DNA of 64,000 nt from Diadophis punctatus similis (GCA_023053685.1 JALIGW010000021.1:11302329-11366328); one strand, 5' to 3'; shown: positions 11,441-23,628, counted from the first letter of the stretch. Made by a program: numbers and translations. Notes: generated by a model from the sequence alone, not told the origin.

Positions 11441-11851
11441 TAAAACATACGAAGAGCGGTTGCAGGAACTGAGCTTGGCCAGTCTGGCGAAGAGAAGGAC
11501 CAGGGGTGACATGATAGCAGTGTTTCAATATCTGAGGGGATGCCACAGAGAGGAGGGGGTCAGGCTGCTCTCTATGGCACCAGAAAGCCAAACAAGGAAT
11601 AACGGATGGAAGCTGACCAAGGAGAGATTCAACCTGGAAGTGAGGAGAAACTTTCTGACGGTGAGAGCGATCAACCAGTGGAACAGCTTGCCAGCGGAGG
11701 TTGTGAGAACCCCAACACTTGCGACCTTCAAGGGGAGACTGGACTGCCATCTGTCTCAAATGGTGTAGGAACTCCTGCTTGAGCAGGGGGTTGGACTAGA
11801 TGACCTACAAGGTCCCTTCCAACTCTAATAATAAATCTAAATCTAAAATCT
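11441..11851 (+). pseudogene. CR1 LINE ORF2 C-terminal fragment, second subfamily
   Basis: An open frame to the stop at 11768 reads [20 protein letters not shown], then [34 protein letters not shown] and LDCHLSQMV. These are the conserved C-terminal blocks of CR1 reverse transcriptase after the palm. The 3' UTR is short and ends in CTAATAATAAATC, unlike the TTCTA-tailed copies, so this is a different subfamily, shared with 33475-33928. Only about 110 codons remain, so it cannot encode an active enzyme. Confidence 0.85.
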
Positions 11852-12111
11852 CCTTCTGAAACCCAGGATCTGAGACGGTGCTCCATATTTCATTGTGTGT
11901 CCAATTTATTGGGGAAATTTGTGCTTTGGGTAAAATTTCCTAACCAGTTAAAGAATTTCAAGCAGAATTACTGTATAAAAGACTATCGCAATGCCCAGGG
12001 GTGGATGAGTGGGTAATATTATTTTTTTCCCCCATTGCTAATGAGACAATAATTTCCAACTGTGTTAATGCAGCTGCTCCTTAACAACAGCACAAACTGT
12101 TTTCCTTAGCA

Positions 12112-12476
12112 GGCAGTCCTCAACATAGGAGCACACAATTGAGGCCACAATTTATGTTGTTAAGTGAGAAATTTGTCAAGTGAGTTTTGCCCCAATTTTA
12201 CGGCTTTTCTTGCCCCACCTTTGTGATGTGAATCACTGCAGTCATTAAATTAGTCCCAGGGTTGTTGAGTGAATCTGGTTTCCCCATCGACTTTGCTTGT
12301 CAGAAGGTCGCGAAAGGGGAATCACTTGAGCACGCGACACTGTGACCGTCGTAAATAAGAATCAGTTGACCATGGAGACACTGCAACAGTCATGCGAAAA
12401 GTGGTCAAGTCACATTTTTCAGTGCCGTTGTAACTTTGGTCACTAAAGGAACTGTTGTAAGTCAAGGACTACCTGT
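12112..12476 (-). mobile_element. MITE, family C (GACTTACAAC ends)
   Basis: Left end CAGGCAGTCCTCAAC and right end GTCAAGGACTACCTG are inverted repeats. The interior has the CACGTGAT/TCGCGA-like blocks and the sentence-like GTGACCGTCGTAAAT motif also seen at 33161-34030 and 59048-59945. The class is probably hAT-like, with no proof from target duplications. Confidence 0.65.
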
Positions 12477-12602
12477 TTTGCGAAATGCTGCTGTTCTTCT
12501 TATTGTTGGGCTGTGGTTGCCAGAAGACATTAATTTCCTTGTTGGAAGGTTGCATGCTAAGAGCAATGCTTCCGTATCATGTAATCAGAGTCCTATCCAA
12601 AA

Positions 12603-13382
12603 ATGAAATTCGATGGTGAAAAAAGTAAGGTTCTACATTTAGGCAAGAAAAACAAAATGCACAGGTACAGTACATGTGGTACCTTGCTCAACAGTAGTAA
12701 ATGTGAGACGGATCTTGGAGTCCTAGTGGACAACCATTTAAATATGAGCCAGCAGTGTGCAGCAGCTGCCAAAAAAGCCAACACTGGCTGTTGGCTTTTT
12801 CTAGGCTGCATAAACAGAGGGATAGAATCAAGATCACGTGAAGTGTTGATACCACTTTATAATGCCTTGGTAAGGCCACACTTGGAATACTGCGATCAGT
12901 TTTGGTCACCACGATGTAAAAAAGATGTTGAGACTCTAGAAAGAGTGCAGAGAAAAGCAACAAAGATGATTAGGGGACTGGAGGCTAAACATATGAAGAA
13001 CGGTTGCAGGAACTGGGTATGTCTAGTTTAACGAAATAAGGACTAGGGGAGACATGATAGCAGTCTTCCAATATCTCAGGGGCTGCCACAAAGAAGAGGG
13101 AGTCAAACTATTCTCCAAAGCACCTGAAGGCAGGACAAGAAGCAATGGGTGGAAACTAAACAAGGAGAGAAGCAACTTAGAACCAAGGAGAAATTTCCTG
13201 ACAATTAGAACAATTAATCCGTGGAACAGCTTGCCTCCAGAAATCGTGAATGCTCCAACACTGGAAGTTTTTAAGAAGATGTTGGATAACCATTTGTCTG
13301 AAGTGGTGTAGGGTTTCCTGCCTGGGCAGGGGGTTAGACTAGAAGACCTCCAAGGTCCCTTCCAACTCTGTTACTCTATTCT
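12603..13382 (+). pseudogene. CR1 LINE ORF2, longer 5'-truncated copy, frameshifted
   Basis: The frame at 12603-13031 starts with KFDGEKSKVLHLGKKN, the block just after the CR1 RT catalytic core. [30 protein letters not shown] and [16 protein letters not shown] follow. A one-base loss near 12988 shifts the frame, and a nearby loss creates TAA in what is MKRRTRG in sister copies. The C-terminal part resumes at 13054-13311 with GDMIA- to HLSEVV. The ACTCTGTTACTCTATTCTAT tail identifies the TTCTA-tailed subfamily. The RT palm (YADD) is absent. Confidence 0.88.
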
Positions 13383-13790
13383 ATCAAGATTTTGCAGAGA
13401 ATTTGAGAGGCAAGCAAAGACTGGCCCCATTAGAGACTGTATGAATATCAGATGCTTTTCCATTATATGGTGTTGCAATGACTGCAGGTGCTCTGAAAAA
13501 GGCGTGAAGGCCTGGTGTTTACTAGGGAGTGCACAACTAACACTTATCAGTGAGTTGCAATGGGTGCTTCCATAAGAAATCACAGGGACCTGCAGATTTG
13601 CATTTGATTATTTTCATTGTGGATAGGATATCCCTGAACGCTGACATGATCAAACACGGGGCAACTGAAAATGCCAAAACTATATAAAAGCTCACACCAT
13701 TGTTCAGTATTCAGAGAAGTTCCTGGTTTTTACGTCTGTGTTTTTATTAAATGTGCTGCATTTTTTTCTGCAGTCCCTTGTGTCATATAA
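13383..13790. other. Unassigned sequence
   Basis: No gene or recognised repeat seen. Confidence 0.4.
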
Positions 13791-14334
13791 TTTAATTTAA
13801 TTTAATTTAATAAACGTTCTTATAAGCCGCCCAATCCCGTAGGACTCAGGGCAGTGTACAGCATAGGTAAGAACAATAACATAAAAACATCATAATTTAA
13901 AAACAATACATTACTTTAAAAAACCACTCATTTATGCGGGAATCTGATCTACTTTTTCACCCCGCCTGCTAGAAGAGCCATGTCTTTACGGCTTTACGGA
14001 AGGCCAGTAGAGTGGGGATGGTCCGGATCTCTGGGGGGAGTTGGTTCCAGAGAGATGGGGCTCCCACAGAGAAGGCTCTCCCCCATGGGCTCACCAACCG
14101 ACATTGTTTGGCCGATGGGACCTGAGGAGGCCCACTCTGTGGGACCTAACTGGTCGTAGGGAGGTGTGTGGTAGGATGCGATCCCGAAGGTAGCCTGGCC
14201 CTGATCCATGTAGGGCTTTAAAGGTCAAAACCAACACCTTAAATTGTGACCGGAGACTAATAGGCAACCAATGCAGCTGTCGGAGAATGGATGTTACGTG
14301 GGTGTATCTCGGCACACCCACCACAGCTCGCTAA
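13791..14334 (-). pseudogene. L2/Jockey-type LINE 3' fragment
   Basis: Read on the minus strand it encodes VGVPRYTHVTSILRQLHWLP and FKVLVLTFKALHGSGPGYL, nearly identical to the C-terminal half of the LINE at 21481-22593. Frame breaks follow after about 60 codons. The 3' UTR includes the reverse complement of GGGATTGGGCGGC and an AATTTAATTTAAT tail. Confidence 0.88.
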
Positions 14335-14559
14335 AGGAGGGTTTAATACACAATCTGTCAGGGAAGATGTAAACAAGAAATGGGTTTTTCCAAACCCGAA
14401 CCATTATTTTTTTTTTTTTTAAAAGAAAGCAAGGATTGACCCAATCATCAAACTGAGCAACTCTGGGGCCTGAGTTTATTATATAAATATTGCTGTTAGT
14501 TGTGTACTCCCAAGCAAACACTATCCAATATTCATAATTACTAAAGGGTATTCTTGGTA

Positions 14560-14700
14560 TTCTCTGGTGGTTTTCTTGCAGACGTTTCATTACCAAACTA
14601 GGTAACATCATCAGTGTTCGCAGTTGGATAACAAAATGTCTGCAAAAAAACCATCAAGCTCAGGGAGCCCCAGGGACCGTCATTTCAACCCTGAACTATA
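14560..14700. repeat. Repeat family with TTCATTACC/GGTAATGAAA arms
   Basis: Contains GGTTTTCTTGCAGACGTTTC and, after a short spacer, TGTCTGCAAAAAAACCATC in inverted orientation, ending TTTCAACCCTGAACTA. The same words occur at 19022-19525 and 37258-37367. It is a foldback-type repeat of unknown class. Confidence 0.6.
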
Positions 14701-15785
<1,085 letters not shown>

Positions 15786-16878
15786 TGGCAGTGAGCAGAA
15801 TCAGCCTGGAATACTGCATTCTAACCACTGCACACCAAGGAAGGAAGGAAGGAAGGAAGGAAGGAAGGAAGGAAGGAAGGAAGGAAGGAAGGAAGGGAGG
15901 GAGGGAGGGAGGGAGGGAGGGAAGGAGCGAGGGGAAAAGGAAGAGCAATAGCAATAGCACTTAGACTTATATACCGCTTCACAGTGCTTTTACAGCCCTC
16001 TGTAAGCGGTTTACAGAATCAGCATCTTGCCCCCAACAATCTGGGTCCTCATTCTACCCACCTCGGAAGGATGGAAGGATGAGTCAACCTTGAACCAGTC
16101 AAGATCGAGCTCCTGGCAGTGGGCAGAGTCAGCCTGGAATACTGCATTCTAACCACTGCACACCAAGGAAGGAAGGAAGGAAGGAAGGAAGGAAGGAAGG
16201 GAGGGAGGGAGGGAGGGAGGGAGGGAGGGAGGGAGGGAGGGAGGGAGGGAGGGAGGGAAGGAGCGAGGGGAAAAGGAAGAGCAATAGCAATAGCACTTAG
16301 ACTTATATACCGCTTCACAGTGCTTTTACAGCCCTCTGTAAGCGGTTTACAGAATCAGCATCTTGCCCCCAACAATCTGGGTCCTCATTCTACCCACCTC
16401 GGAAGGATGGAAGGATGAGTCAACCTTGAACCAGTCAAGATCGAGCTCCTGGCAGTGGGCAGAGTCAGCCTGGAATACTGCATTCTAACCACTGCACACC
16501 AAGGAAGGAAGGAAGGAAGGAAGGAAGGAAGGAAGGAAGGAAGGAAGGAAGGAAGGAAGGAAGGAAGGGAGGGAGGGAGGGAGGGAGGGAGGGAGGGAGG
16601 GAAGGAGGGAAGGAAGGATGGAGAGGAAAAGGAAGAGCAATAGCAATAGCACTTAGACTTATATACCACTTCACAGTGCTTTTACAGCCCTCTGTAAGCG
16701 GTTTACAGAATCAGCATCTTGCCCCCAACAATCTGGGTCCTCATTTTACCCACCTCGGAAGGATGGAAGGCTGAGTCAACCTTGAGCGGAACCTAGAATC
16801 GAACTGCCTAACTGCTGGCAGCACTCAGCAGAAGTAGCGTGCAGTACTGCATTCTAACCACTGTGCCACCAGGGCTCA
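15786..16878 (-). repeat. Three-unit tandem array of SINE plus GGAA/GGGA tract
   Basis: The phrase CTGGCAGTG(A/G)GCAGA recurs at 15785, 16113 and 16449. Each unit holds a (GGAA)n(GGGA)n tract and a minus-strand SINE (15943-16168, 16280-16504, 16638-16878). Periods are 328 and 336 bp, differing mainly in tract length. Only the last unit retains the normal SINE 5' end (GTGCCACCAGGGCTCAG), so the others look like tandem duplications of this copy rather than separate insertions. Confidence 0.9.
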
Positions 16879-16881
16879 GAT

Positions 16882-17015
16882 GTTGTAGGTCATCCATCAC
16901 TGGAGGTTTTCAAGAAGAGACCAGGCTTCCATTTGTCCAGAATGGCATAGGCTCTCCTGTTTGAGCTGATGGTTGAACTAGAAGATATCCAAGATCACTT
17001 TCAATGCTATTATTC
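16882..17015 (+). mobile_element. CR1 LINE 3' end fragment, diverged
   Basis: Contains CATCACTGGAGGTTTTCAAG and GAACTAGAAGATATCCAAGA, the CR1 3' terminus with many substitutions, ending TATTATTCTATG. Confidence 0.65.
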
Positions 17016-17754
17016 TATGTTTTATGGCCTTCGGTGAAGGATGCTGCAGCAATTTTCTGTATGTGGCTTGAGGCTGAACTACAGGATTTCCAAAGACCCT
17101 TTCTTGGGAAAATATCCCTCGTGAATCAATCAAAATGGTAGAAAGAATTATCATTGAAAACATGAAAAATGAACAATGAAAGGAAAAACACACTTGAGTA
17201 GAAACAAGACCAGAATATCAATGTTTCCAGTCTACATATATACATATTCATTTTCATGCAATTAGTAAAAAAAAACACCAAGCAAGGTTACATCATAAAT
17301 AGGCACATATTAATTATTTGAGAAGGTTCTTTACACCTGCTTATTGCATAAACATTTTTACCCTGAGTGCAAATAAAAATTGGTTTTAAGCAGCTGGAGA
17401 CTGAGATAGTTGTACCAACTCATCAGAAGAGATCAAGTAACTTTATTACAGCCATAAGGGGGGAAAAATGAGATAAAACCGAAACAGTAAGTGAACGTAA
17501 ATATCCCAATATATCACTGTTAAGTATATACAGACTTAACAATTACATATAGAATAATAGCATATAAAAGTACATGGATAAAAGGGCAAAAATAAAGTAA
17601 GATAACATAAAATACCAGTGAAGTGAGTCTTCAGATCAGTTTGCATCTACTTGAGGATATTTCTCTAAGATTATGTAGTTCCTACATAATTGGTGCAATC
17701 ATTTTGCTTCATATTTTTCCGTTCATTAACTCTGTTCCTTCCGATCCTTATCTA
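17016..17754. other. Unassigned AT-rich sequence
   Basis: No gene or recognised repeat seen. Confidence 0.4.
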
Positions 17755-17935
17755 GGGAGATTCTCAGTCATCCAGGTCATGGTTGTCCCAAAGGTGCTTT
17801 TTTCAAGAGGCAACTGGACTTTGTTTTTCCTTGAAGAAGTTTTGCTTCTCATCCAAGAAGCTTCTTCAACTCTGGATAGTTGATCTTGGATGAGAAGCGA
17901 AACATCTTTAAAGAAAAATAAGAAAGTCCAGTTGC
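17755..17935. repeat. Foldback repeat (GTCCCAAAGGTGC family)
   Basis: The left arm carries TTGTCCCAAAGGTGC and CAACTGGACTT. The right arm starts CTTGGATGAGAAGCGAAACA and ends AAGTCCAGTTGCC. The arms are inverted with a short centre near 17875. It is the same family as 4298-4492. Confidence 0.7.
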
Positions 17936-18475
17936 CTTACTTCCTATGATTCTATGAACTTCCTGAGTAGTTGCTTGGGGTTTTATTTCTGATAGTGAAT
18001 AAAATGAACTTTTAGAGTCTTGTAGGGTTTAAATGTCATTCCATGTCTCCAAGCCTGAGAACGATCACAGGCTGCTAGGATCATTTTTCTTGTATTTTAA
18101 GGACTAATGCACTACTAATGTTTCTACTAGGGTTCAGAGGGACGAGCTTGTTAAGGAGAATAAATCCCCATAGAGGCAATGTTGATCTTTCTCTCGGAAC
18201 TCAGACAATTAGAAATAAAGCCGAAGTTAAAAGTCTAATAGAAAATATTTATTTCGGTACAAAAACAATAAATCCTGATTGTTTACATCTCTGCTATAAA
18301 ATGCGACCTTCTCAGTCAAGAGTTAGAGCCAGAAGAATACTGGAGAATCAGGAGTGCACACATGCGCACAAGAACATCATATCACGTCTTCTGCTTGTAA
18401 TGGAATGTACCATAATATTAGGATAGGAGTGCATCACCCTGCATATACATACAACTGACAATATTCACTATGTGA
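17936..18475. other. Unassigned sequence
   Basis: A 102-codon frame at 18118-18426 has no recognisable domain. Nothing else was identified. Confidence 0.4.
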
Positions 18476-18955
18476 CAGAGCAGGCTCAGTGGCTAAGACG
18501 CTGAGCTTGTCAATCAGAAAGGTCGGCAGTTCGAATCCCCAGCACCGCGTAACAGAGTAAGCTCCTGTTACTTGTCCTAGCTTCTGCCAACCTAGCAGTT
18601 CGAAAGCACGTAAAAAATGCAAGTAGAAAAATAGGGACCAACTTTGGTGGGAAGCATTAGTGGGTTCTAAAACCCTTTACTACCGGTTTGCATGCGCACT
18701 CATATATGTGCACAACACTTCTGCGCATGCGCAGAAACATCCCATTCTTAGAACTGGGCCGAAGCGGGAGCAACCGACCGCTGGTGGGAAGGTAACAGCG
18801 TTCCGTGTGCCTTTGGCGTTTAGTCATACCGGCCACATGACCATGGAGACATCTTCGGACAGCGCTGGGTCTTTGGCTTAGAAACGGAGATGAGCACCGC
18901 CCCCTAGAGTCAGGAATGACTAGCACATGTGTGCAAGAGGAACCTTTACCTTTTA
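18476..18955 (+). mobile_element. Sauria-type SINE, interrupted by a MITE
   Basis: The 5' tRNA-like part has an A box in GGCTCAGTGGCTAAGACG and a B box in GGTCGGCAGTTCGAATCCCC. The 3' part, from GGTAACAGCGTTCCGTGTGC through CATGACCATGGAGACATC to GAGGAACCTTTACCTTT, is the BovB-related tail that characterises Sauria SINEs of squamates. A hAT-like MITE (18655-18783) splits the copy. This is the clearest squamate marker in the window. Confidence 0.9.
18655..18783. mobile_element. hAT-like MITE family A, short subtype, nested in the SINE
   Basis: A 129-bp insert with an 8-bp duplication GTGGGAAG (18647-18654 and 18784-18791). The ends are CATTAGTGGGTTC and CAACCGACCGCTG. It contains the NRF1-like core TGCGCATGCGCA at 18722-18733. 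The host SINE reads continuously across once the insert is removed. Confidence 0.85.
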
Positions 18956-19021
18956 GTGTTCCTGGAATTTATATAGCCTTTAACCCAAGAAGATTCAGTT
19001 TTCAAAATTGTGTTTATACTG

Positions 19022-19525
19022 TGCAGTCATTGATGGTCTCTGAGCTTGATCGATTGTTTGTAGGTCTTTCATTACCCAACTAGGTAATATCATCCATGCT
19101 AGTGAGTGTGGGGTTTGCTCCCTGTTTTTTTACACAGTAGCTTCCTTGTCAGGCTTGGTGAGGAGAAGTCCTTAATGTCTCCATCTCTGCAGATACCAAA
19201 TTTGATTAGCACCCTGAACCTCTTTTACTAAGCAGAACAACTTTGTCACTTTCTCGGACTTCTATTCCGGCATCTAGATTAGAAAAAAAAAATCATCCAA
19301 AGGATAAATCTGCCAGAGCTCTGAAGGGTAATATTGATGAGAATTCCAATAAGTATTCTTATGAGGTCCTTGGTGCGGTCTGTTTCATTACCAAACTAGG
19401 TAATATCATGAGTGCAATTTCTGCACTGGGCATGGATGATGATACCTAGCTGGGTAATGAAATGTCTGCAAGAAAACCATCAAGCTCAGATAGCACCAAG
19501 GACCCCACATTTCAACCCTGAGCTA
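19022..19525. repeat. Repeat family with TTCATTACC/GGTAATGAAA arms, two partial units
   Basis: Contains TCTTTCATTACCCAACTAGG near 19060, CATTACCAAACTAGGTAATA near 19385 and AATGTCTGCAAGAAAACCAT near 19460, ending TTTCAACCCTGAGCTACA. It is related to 14560-14700 and 37258-37367. Confidence 0.55.
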
Positions 19526-19635
19526 CAAATATTTTCTTCTTTGATGATGGTGTTACCTGTTTAGTTGTGTCTGATTCTTGGTGATTCTATGAGCCAGGTC
19601 TCTCCACGTCTTCCGATTTTTCACAACTTAATATA

Positions 19636-19935
19636 TAATAACAGAGTTGGAAGGGACCTTGGAGGTCTTCTAATCCAACCCCCTGCTTAGGCAGGAAACC
19701 CTACACCACTTCAAATAAAGGGTTATCCAACATCTTCTTAAAAACTTCCAGCGTTGGAGCATTCACAACTTCTGGAGGCAGAAATATTGGAACACTGCTA
19801 TCATGTCTCCCCTGGTCCTTCTTTTCCTTAAACTAGAGATCCCCAGTTCCTGCAACCGTTCTTCATATGTTTTATCCTCCAGTCCCCTAATCATCTTTGT
19901 TGCTCTTCTCTGCACTCTTTCTAGACTTTTTTGAA
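19636..19935 (-). mobile_element. CR1 LINE 3' fragment with internal deletion
   Basis: Starts ATAACAGAGTTGGAAGGGAC. After CACAACTTCTGGAGGC it jumps to AATATTGGAACACTGCTATC, omitting roughly 200 bp present in other copies. It ends in CTTTGTTGCTCTTCTCTGCA, the reverse complement of the QRRATK coding block. Confidence 0.85.
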
Positions 19936-20986
19936 TTGTTTGGTCTTTGATGGTGATTCTCTTCTATGAGCACTCTTATAAGTAAGTAAGAGTAAGCACT
20001 CTTACTTCAAATGAGAAGGCTACATATGGGCCATCAAAAGTTGCCTATATTTGCGATCTGACAAATTTTCAAGACAAAAGGACACAAGCTTGTCTCATGT
20101 GAAATTCAGGCAATCTGAATCTATTGATTATTTTGCTAATTACTGCTGCTTTCTTACCATTGTGAGAAATTATTCTCACAGCTTTTCTCAGAGATCTTTG
20201 CATTAGCCTCTCTTGGAGGGGGAAAAAAATTCTAAAGGTCCTTTAATTCCCCCTCCCAACCCACTCCCGAGTTGCTCATGCAAATAGTAAGGCTGTGAGA
20301 GTTAATGGCAATTTTTTTTTGCCATTCAATTGCCTTGAAATTTCCGATTGATACGGTTTGAATAGAGAAAGATTTAATAAAACAAATTTAATAGACATAT
20401 TTCTCATTGAGCGAGAAAAAGGAGTAAGATTGCTAAGAAGCATGGACATCTACAATCACTCGTGAAACAATACGGAGGAAAAAGGACCAAATTACTGGAG
20501 GGATTGAGCCGAACACGGCAGACAAATAAGGAAGCTTCGTGTCAGCATAATTTCTATGCACATTAAAATAGGATTATTTTAGTTTTAGATATGTTTTAAT
20601 TGAAGCATGGTTTTTATGTTAAAGCTAAGGCATGCTTCAGTGATCATTTATAACATACATTAAGCTTCCTGGGAGAAAGAAGAACATTAAGTCAGCAATA
20701 GGAAACGCTGTAATTTACTTTTATCCCCTTATTAACAATATGATAAGAATTATATTATGTGCTATTAGTACCTTATGCCAGAATTCAGTATGTTCTCGGA
20801 GAAAATACTAGGGTAATCATTTGATGCAGCTAGTCTACAAAGGTCTTGGTTAAGTAAGAGTGTTAAGATAATGTTATTTATGATTTGGAATGCAGAATTT
20901 TTTGTTTACAGTGCCTGAGCTTTTTTGAAAGGTGCATATTTAGGGGTATACCTAATGCTTGCGATGGGGGTGGAAGTCTGTAGTTC
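19936..20986. other. Unassigned AT-rich sequence
   Basis: A kilobase with no recognised repeat or coding signal. It could be unique DNA, and cross-species alignment would show whether it is conserved. Confidence 0.4.
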
Positions 20987-21028
20987 GGGTGTAGGATGAG
21001 GGTGGAGGTACACCCTCATCCTACACCC
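20987..21028. repeat. Perfect 18-bp inverted repeat with 6-nt loop
   Basis: The left arm GGGTGTAGGATGAGGGTG (20987-21004) is the exact reverse complement of 21011-21028, with loop GAGGTA. It lies just before a minisatellite-like region and belongs to no repeat family I recognise. Confidence 0.85.
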
Positions 21029-21178
21029 AAGGATTGACCTACAGCCAGCCTCCCTACAAAACCCTCGGGATTCAAATCAATCACATAACCAACCAACGAT
21101 GGCACCAACCCTCACCCAATGCACACAACCCAACCAGTACTTCACCTCCCAGTGACTCTCACCTGACATGACCCCCCC

Positions 21179-21310
21179 CATCACAAAACCCATTACAAGA
21201 CCCTCACTTGACACACCCACACCTGACCCATCACAAGAGCCATCACAAGGCCCTCAGTTGACATACCCACACCTGACCCATCGAGAGACCCTCATATGAT
21301 ATGACCCTTA
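21179..21310. repeat. 50-bp minisatellite, about 2.6 units
   Basis: Units begin at 21179, 21229 and 21279 with CATCACAA or CATCGAGA and share CCCACACCTGACC. The sequence before it (21030-21178) has loosely similar AACCCTCACC words and may be decayed units. Confidence 0.7.
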
Positions 21311-21480
21311 CCCAGGGGCAGGTTGCTAACTTACCTTGCTACCGGTACACTGCGCGCGCATCATCATGATTCGGGCGATAAAATTTCCCGAAATCTTCTC
21401 TTGAAAAGATCTTATTCCAGATGTCCCACTGACAAACTTGCAGAAATAAAAGCAAAAGGAAAAACAGCAACCACCAGAAA

Positions 21481-22593
21481 ACGGCTTTCTCAGCGGCTTT
21501 CGATACCATTGACCATGGTATCCTTCTGCGTCGTCTTGGGGAGATGGGAGTGGGAGGCACTGTTTTACGGTGGTTCTCCTCCTACCTCTCTGACAGGACG
21601 CAGTCGGTGTTGACAGGAGGACAGAGGTCGGCCCCTAGGCCCCTGGTTTGCAGGGTGCCACAGGGCTCAGTCCTCTCGCCCATCCTGTTTAACATTTACA
21701 TGAAACCGCTGGGCGAGATCATCCGACGACATGGGGTGAGGTATCAGCAGTATGCTGACGATACCCAGTTGTACATCTCCACCCCGTGTCAGTTCAGTGA
21801 AGCAGTTGATGTAATGTGCCACTGCCTGGACGATGTGAGGGTCTGGATGGGAGTGAACAGACTCAGGCTCAACCCAGACAAGACTGAGTGGCTCTGGATA
21901 TTGCCTCCCAAGGACTATGTCGACTGTCCCTCCTTGGGTCTCGGGGGAGAAAAATTGACTCCCTCAGAACAGGTTCGCAATTTGGGTGTCCTCCTAGATC
22001 CACAGCTAAAATTGGAGCAACACCTTTCAGCTGTGGCTAGGGGGACCTTTGCACAAATCCGTCTTGTGCACCAATTGCGACCTTACTTGGAGAGGGAGGC
22101 CTTGCTCACAGTCACTCATGCCCTTGTCACCTCACGGCTAGACTACTGTAACGCGTTCTACATGGGGCTACCCTCGAAGAGCATCCGGAGACTCCAACTG
22201 GTACAGAATGCAGCTGCGCGAGCGGTAGTGGGTGTGCCGAGATACACCCACGTAACACCTATCCTTCGCCAGCTGCATTGGCTACCAATTAGTCTCCGGT
22301 CGCAATTCAAGGTGTTGGTCGTTACCTTTAAAGCCCTACATGGCTCAGGGCCAGGTTACCTGCGGGACCGCATCCTACCACATACCTCCCTAAGACCGGT
22401 TAGGTCCCACAGAGAGGGCATCCTCCGGGTCCCGTCGGCTAAACAATGTCGATTGGCGGGGCCGCGGGGGAGGGCCTTCTCTGTGGGAGCCCCGTCCCTC
22501 TGGAACCAACTACCACCAGAGATCCGGACCATCCCCACCCTGCTGGCCTTCCGTAAAGCCTTAAAAACATGGCTCTTCCGGCAGATGGGGTGA
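21481..22593 (+). CDS. LINE reverse transcriptase (Jockey superfamily, L2/CR1-like), 5' truncated
   Basis: An uninterrupted frame of about 370 codons up to the TGA at 22591-22593. It carries RT motif A (FSAAFDTIDH, catalytic Asp codon 21502), a PQGSVLSPILFNIY block and motif C QYADDTQLY with the YADD catalytic pair. The C-terminal blocks LGVLLDPQL, LVTSRLDYCNAFYMGLP, RLQLVQNAAARAVVGVPRYTHVTPIL (read in parts) and LHWLPISLR follow. The endonuclease and N-terminal RT are missing, so it cannot be autonomous. The first ATG in frame is at 21544, but the true frame opens earlier, so no start is claimed. The 3' UTR runs to about 22768 with CCCACGGGATTGGGCGGCC and an A-rich AATAAATAAAA tail. Lack of stops suggests a recent insertion. 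Confidence 0.88.
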   Translation, partial: TAFSAAFDTIDHGILLRRLGEMGVGGTVLRWFSSYLSDRTQSVLTGGQRSAPRPLVCRVPQGSVLSPILFNIYMKPLGEIIRRHGVRYQQYADDTQLYISTPCQFSEAVDVMCHCLDDVRVWMGVNRLRLNPDKTEWLWILPPKDYVDCPSLGLGGEKLTPSEQVRNLGVLLDPQLKLEQHLSAVARGTFAQIRLVHQLRPYLEREALLTVTHALVTSRLDYCNAFYMGLPSKSIRRLQLVQNAAARAVVGVPRYTHVTPILRQLHWLPISLRSQFKVLVVTFKALHGSGPGYLRDRILPHTSLRPVRSHREGILRVPSAKQCRLAGPRGRAFSVGAPSLWNQLPPEIRTIPTLLAFRKALKTWLFRQMG

Positions 22594-22834
22594 ATAGGAC
22601 AATCAGATTCCCCCTGAATGTTGCGCTTACAATGTCTTCTTTTTAATTATATTTTTAATGTAAACTTATGACTATTGTTTTTAAATGTATGCTTCTTATT
22701 CATGCTGTACGCTGCCCTGAGTCCCACGGGATTGGGCGGCCTATAAGAGCGTCTAATAAAAAATAAATAAAAAAAAAAGTTTATAATATTTTTAAAAACT
22801 CTGAACTCTATTTTATTTCTTTTTAAATTTAGAT

Positions 22835-23277
22835 CACTTTAGAAAGAGTGCAGAGAAGAGCAACAAAGATGATTAGGGGACTGGAGGCTAAAACATATGA
22901 AGAACGGTTGCAGGAACTGGGTATGTCTAGTTTAATGAAAAGAAGGACTAGGGGTGACATGATAACCAGTGTTCCAATATCTCAGGAGTTGCCACAAAGA
23001 AGAGGGAGTCAAACTGATCTCCAGAGCACCTGAGGGTAGAACAAGAAGCAATGGGTGGAAACTAATCAAGGAGAGAAGAAACCTAGAACTAAGGAGAAAT
23101 TTCTTGACAGTTAGAACAATTAATCAGTGGAACTGCTTGCCTCCAGAAGTTGTGAATGCTCCAACACTGGAAGTTTTTAAGAAGATGTTGGATAACCATT
23201 TGTCTGAAGTGGTGTAGGGTTTCCTGCCTAAGCAGGGGGTTGGACTAGAAGACCTCCAAGGTCCCTTCCAACTTTGT
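22835..23277 (+). pseudogene. CR1 LINE ORF2 C-terminal fragment with 3' UTR
   Basis: Two overlapping frames (22848-23033 and 22969-23217) carry [20 protein letters not shown] and then RSNGWKLIKERRNLELRRN, WNCLPPEVV and HLSEVV. A small indel near 22975 (AACCAGTGTTCC) shifts between them. The 3' UTR GGTTGGACTAGAAGACCTCC leads into a (TTCTA)n tail. It is inserted just downstream of the previous LINE tail. Confidence 0.88.
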
Positions 23278-23379
23278 TATTCTATTCTATTCTATTCTAT
23301 TCTATTCTATTCTATTCTATTCTATTCTATTCTATTCTATTCTATTCTATTCTATTCTATTCTATTCTATTCTATTCTA
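23278..23379 (+). repeat. (TTCTA)n microsatellite grown from the CR1 tail
   Basis: About 20 uninterrupted pentamers start exactly where the CR1 3' end reads TTATTCTATTC. It is the same relation as at 35801 and 49798. Confidence 0.95.
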
Positions 23380-23514
23380 AATGGTCTCCTTGGACATTTA
23401 ATGTTTCCTCTGTGGAAACATTACCAAGTGGTGCTGATTGTGTAAGATATTATCACCTTGTATCTTCACCAATGTTGTTTCTAAGTGTTGTGATGAAAAT
23501 GTAACATTGACCCA

Positions 23515-23628
23515 TTCTCCATAGTGGGTGGCGCTAGCCTCCAAGATTGGGATGACCTCATCCATCAGCCAATCAGGACTGAGTCTGACCTCATATAAAA
23601 GCTGTCACTGTGCCATAATCCCCCTCTT
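23515..23628 (+). repeat. DIRS left inverted terminal repeat
   Basis: Positions 23526-23628 match the reverse complement of 29524-29626 with a single C/T difference. The outermost bases TTCTCCATAGTGGG differ slightly in spacing from the right end. Positions 23515-23552 recur as reverse complement at 29349-29386 in the internal complementary region. Confidence 0.93.
23591..23600 (+). promoter_or_regulatory. TATA box in DIRS left ITR
   Basis: TCATATAAAA contains TATAAAA at 23594-23600, followed about 25 bp later by the pyrimidine tract CCCCCTCTTTC, a plausible initiator. It faces into the Gag leader. The spacing is consistent with a Pol II core promoter; transcription is not shown. Confidence 0.65.

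Noticed and set aside
18118..18426. A small host gene
   Set aside because: 102 codons with no recognisable motif and no transcription or splice signals.
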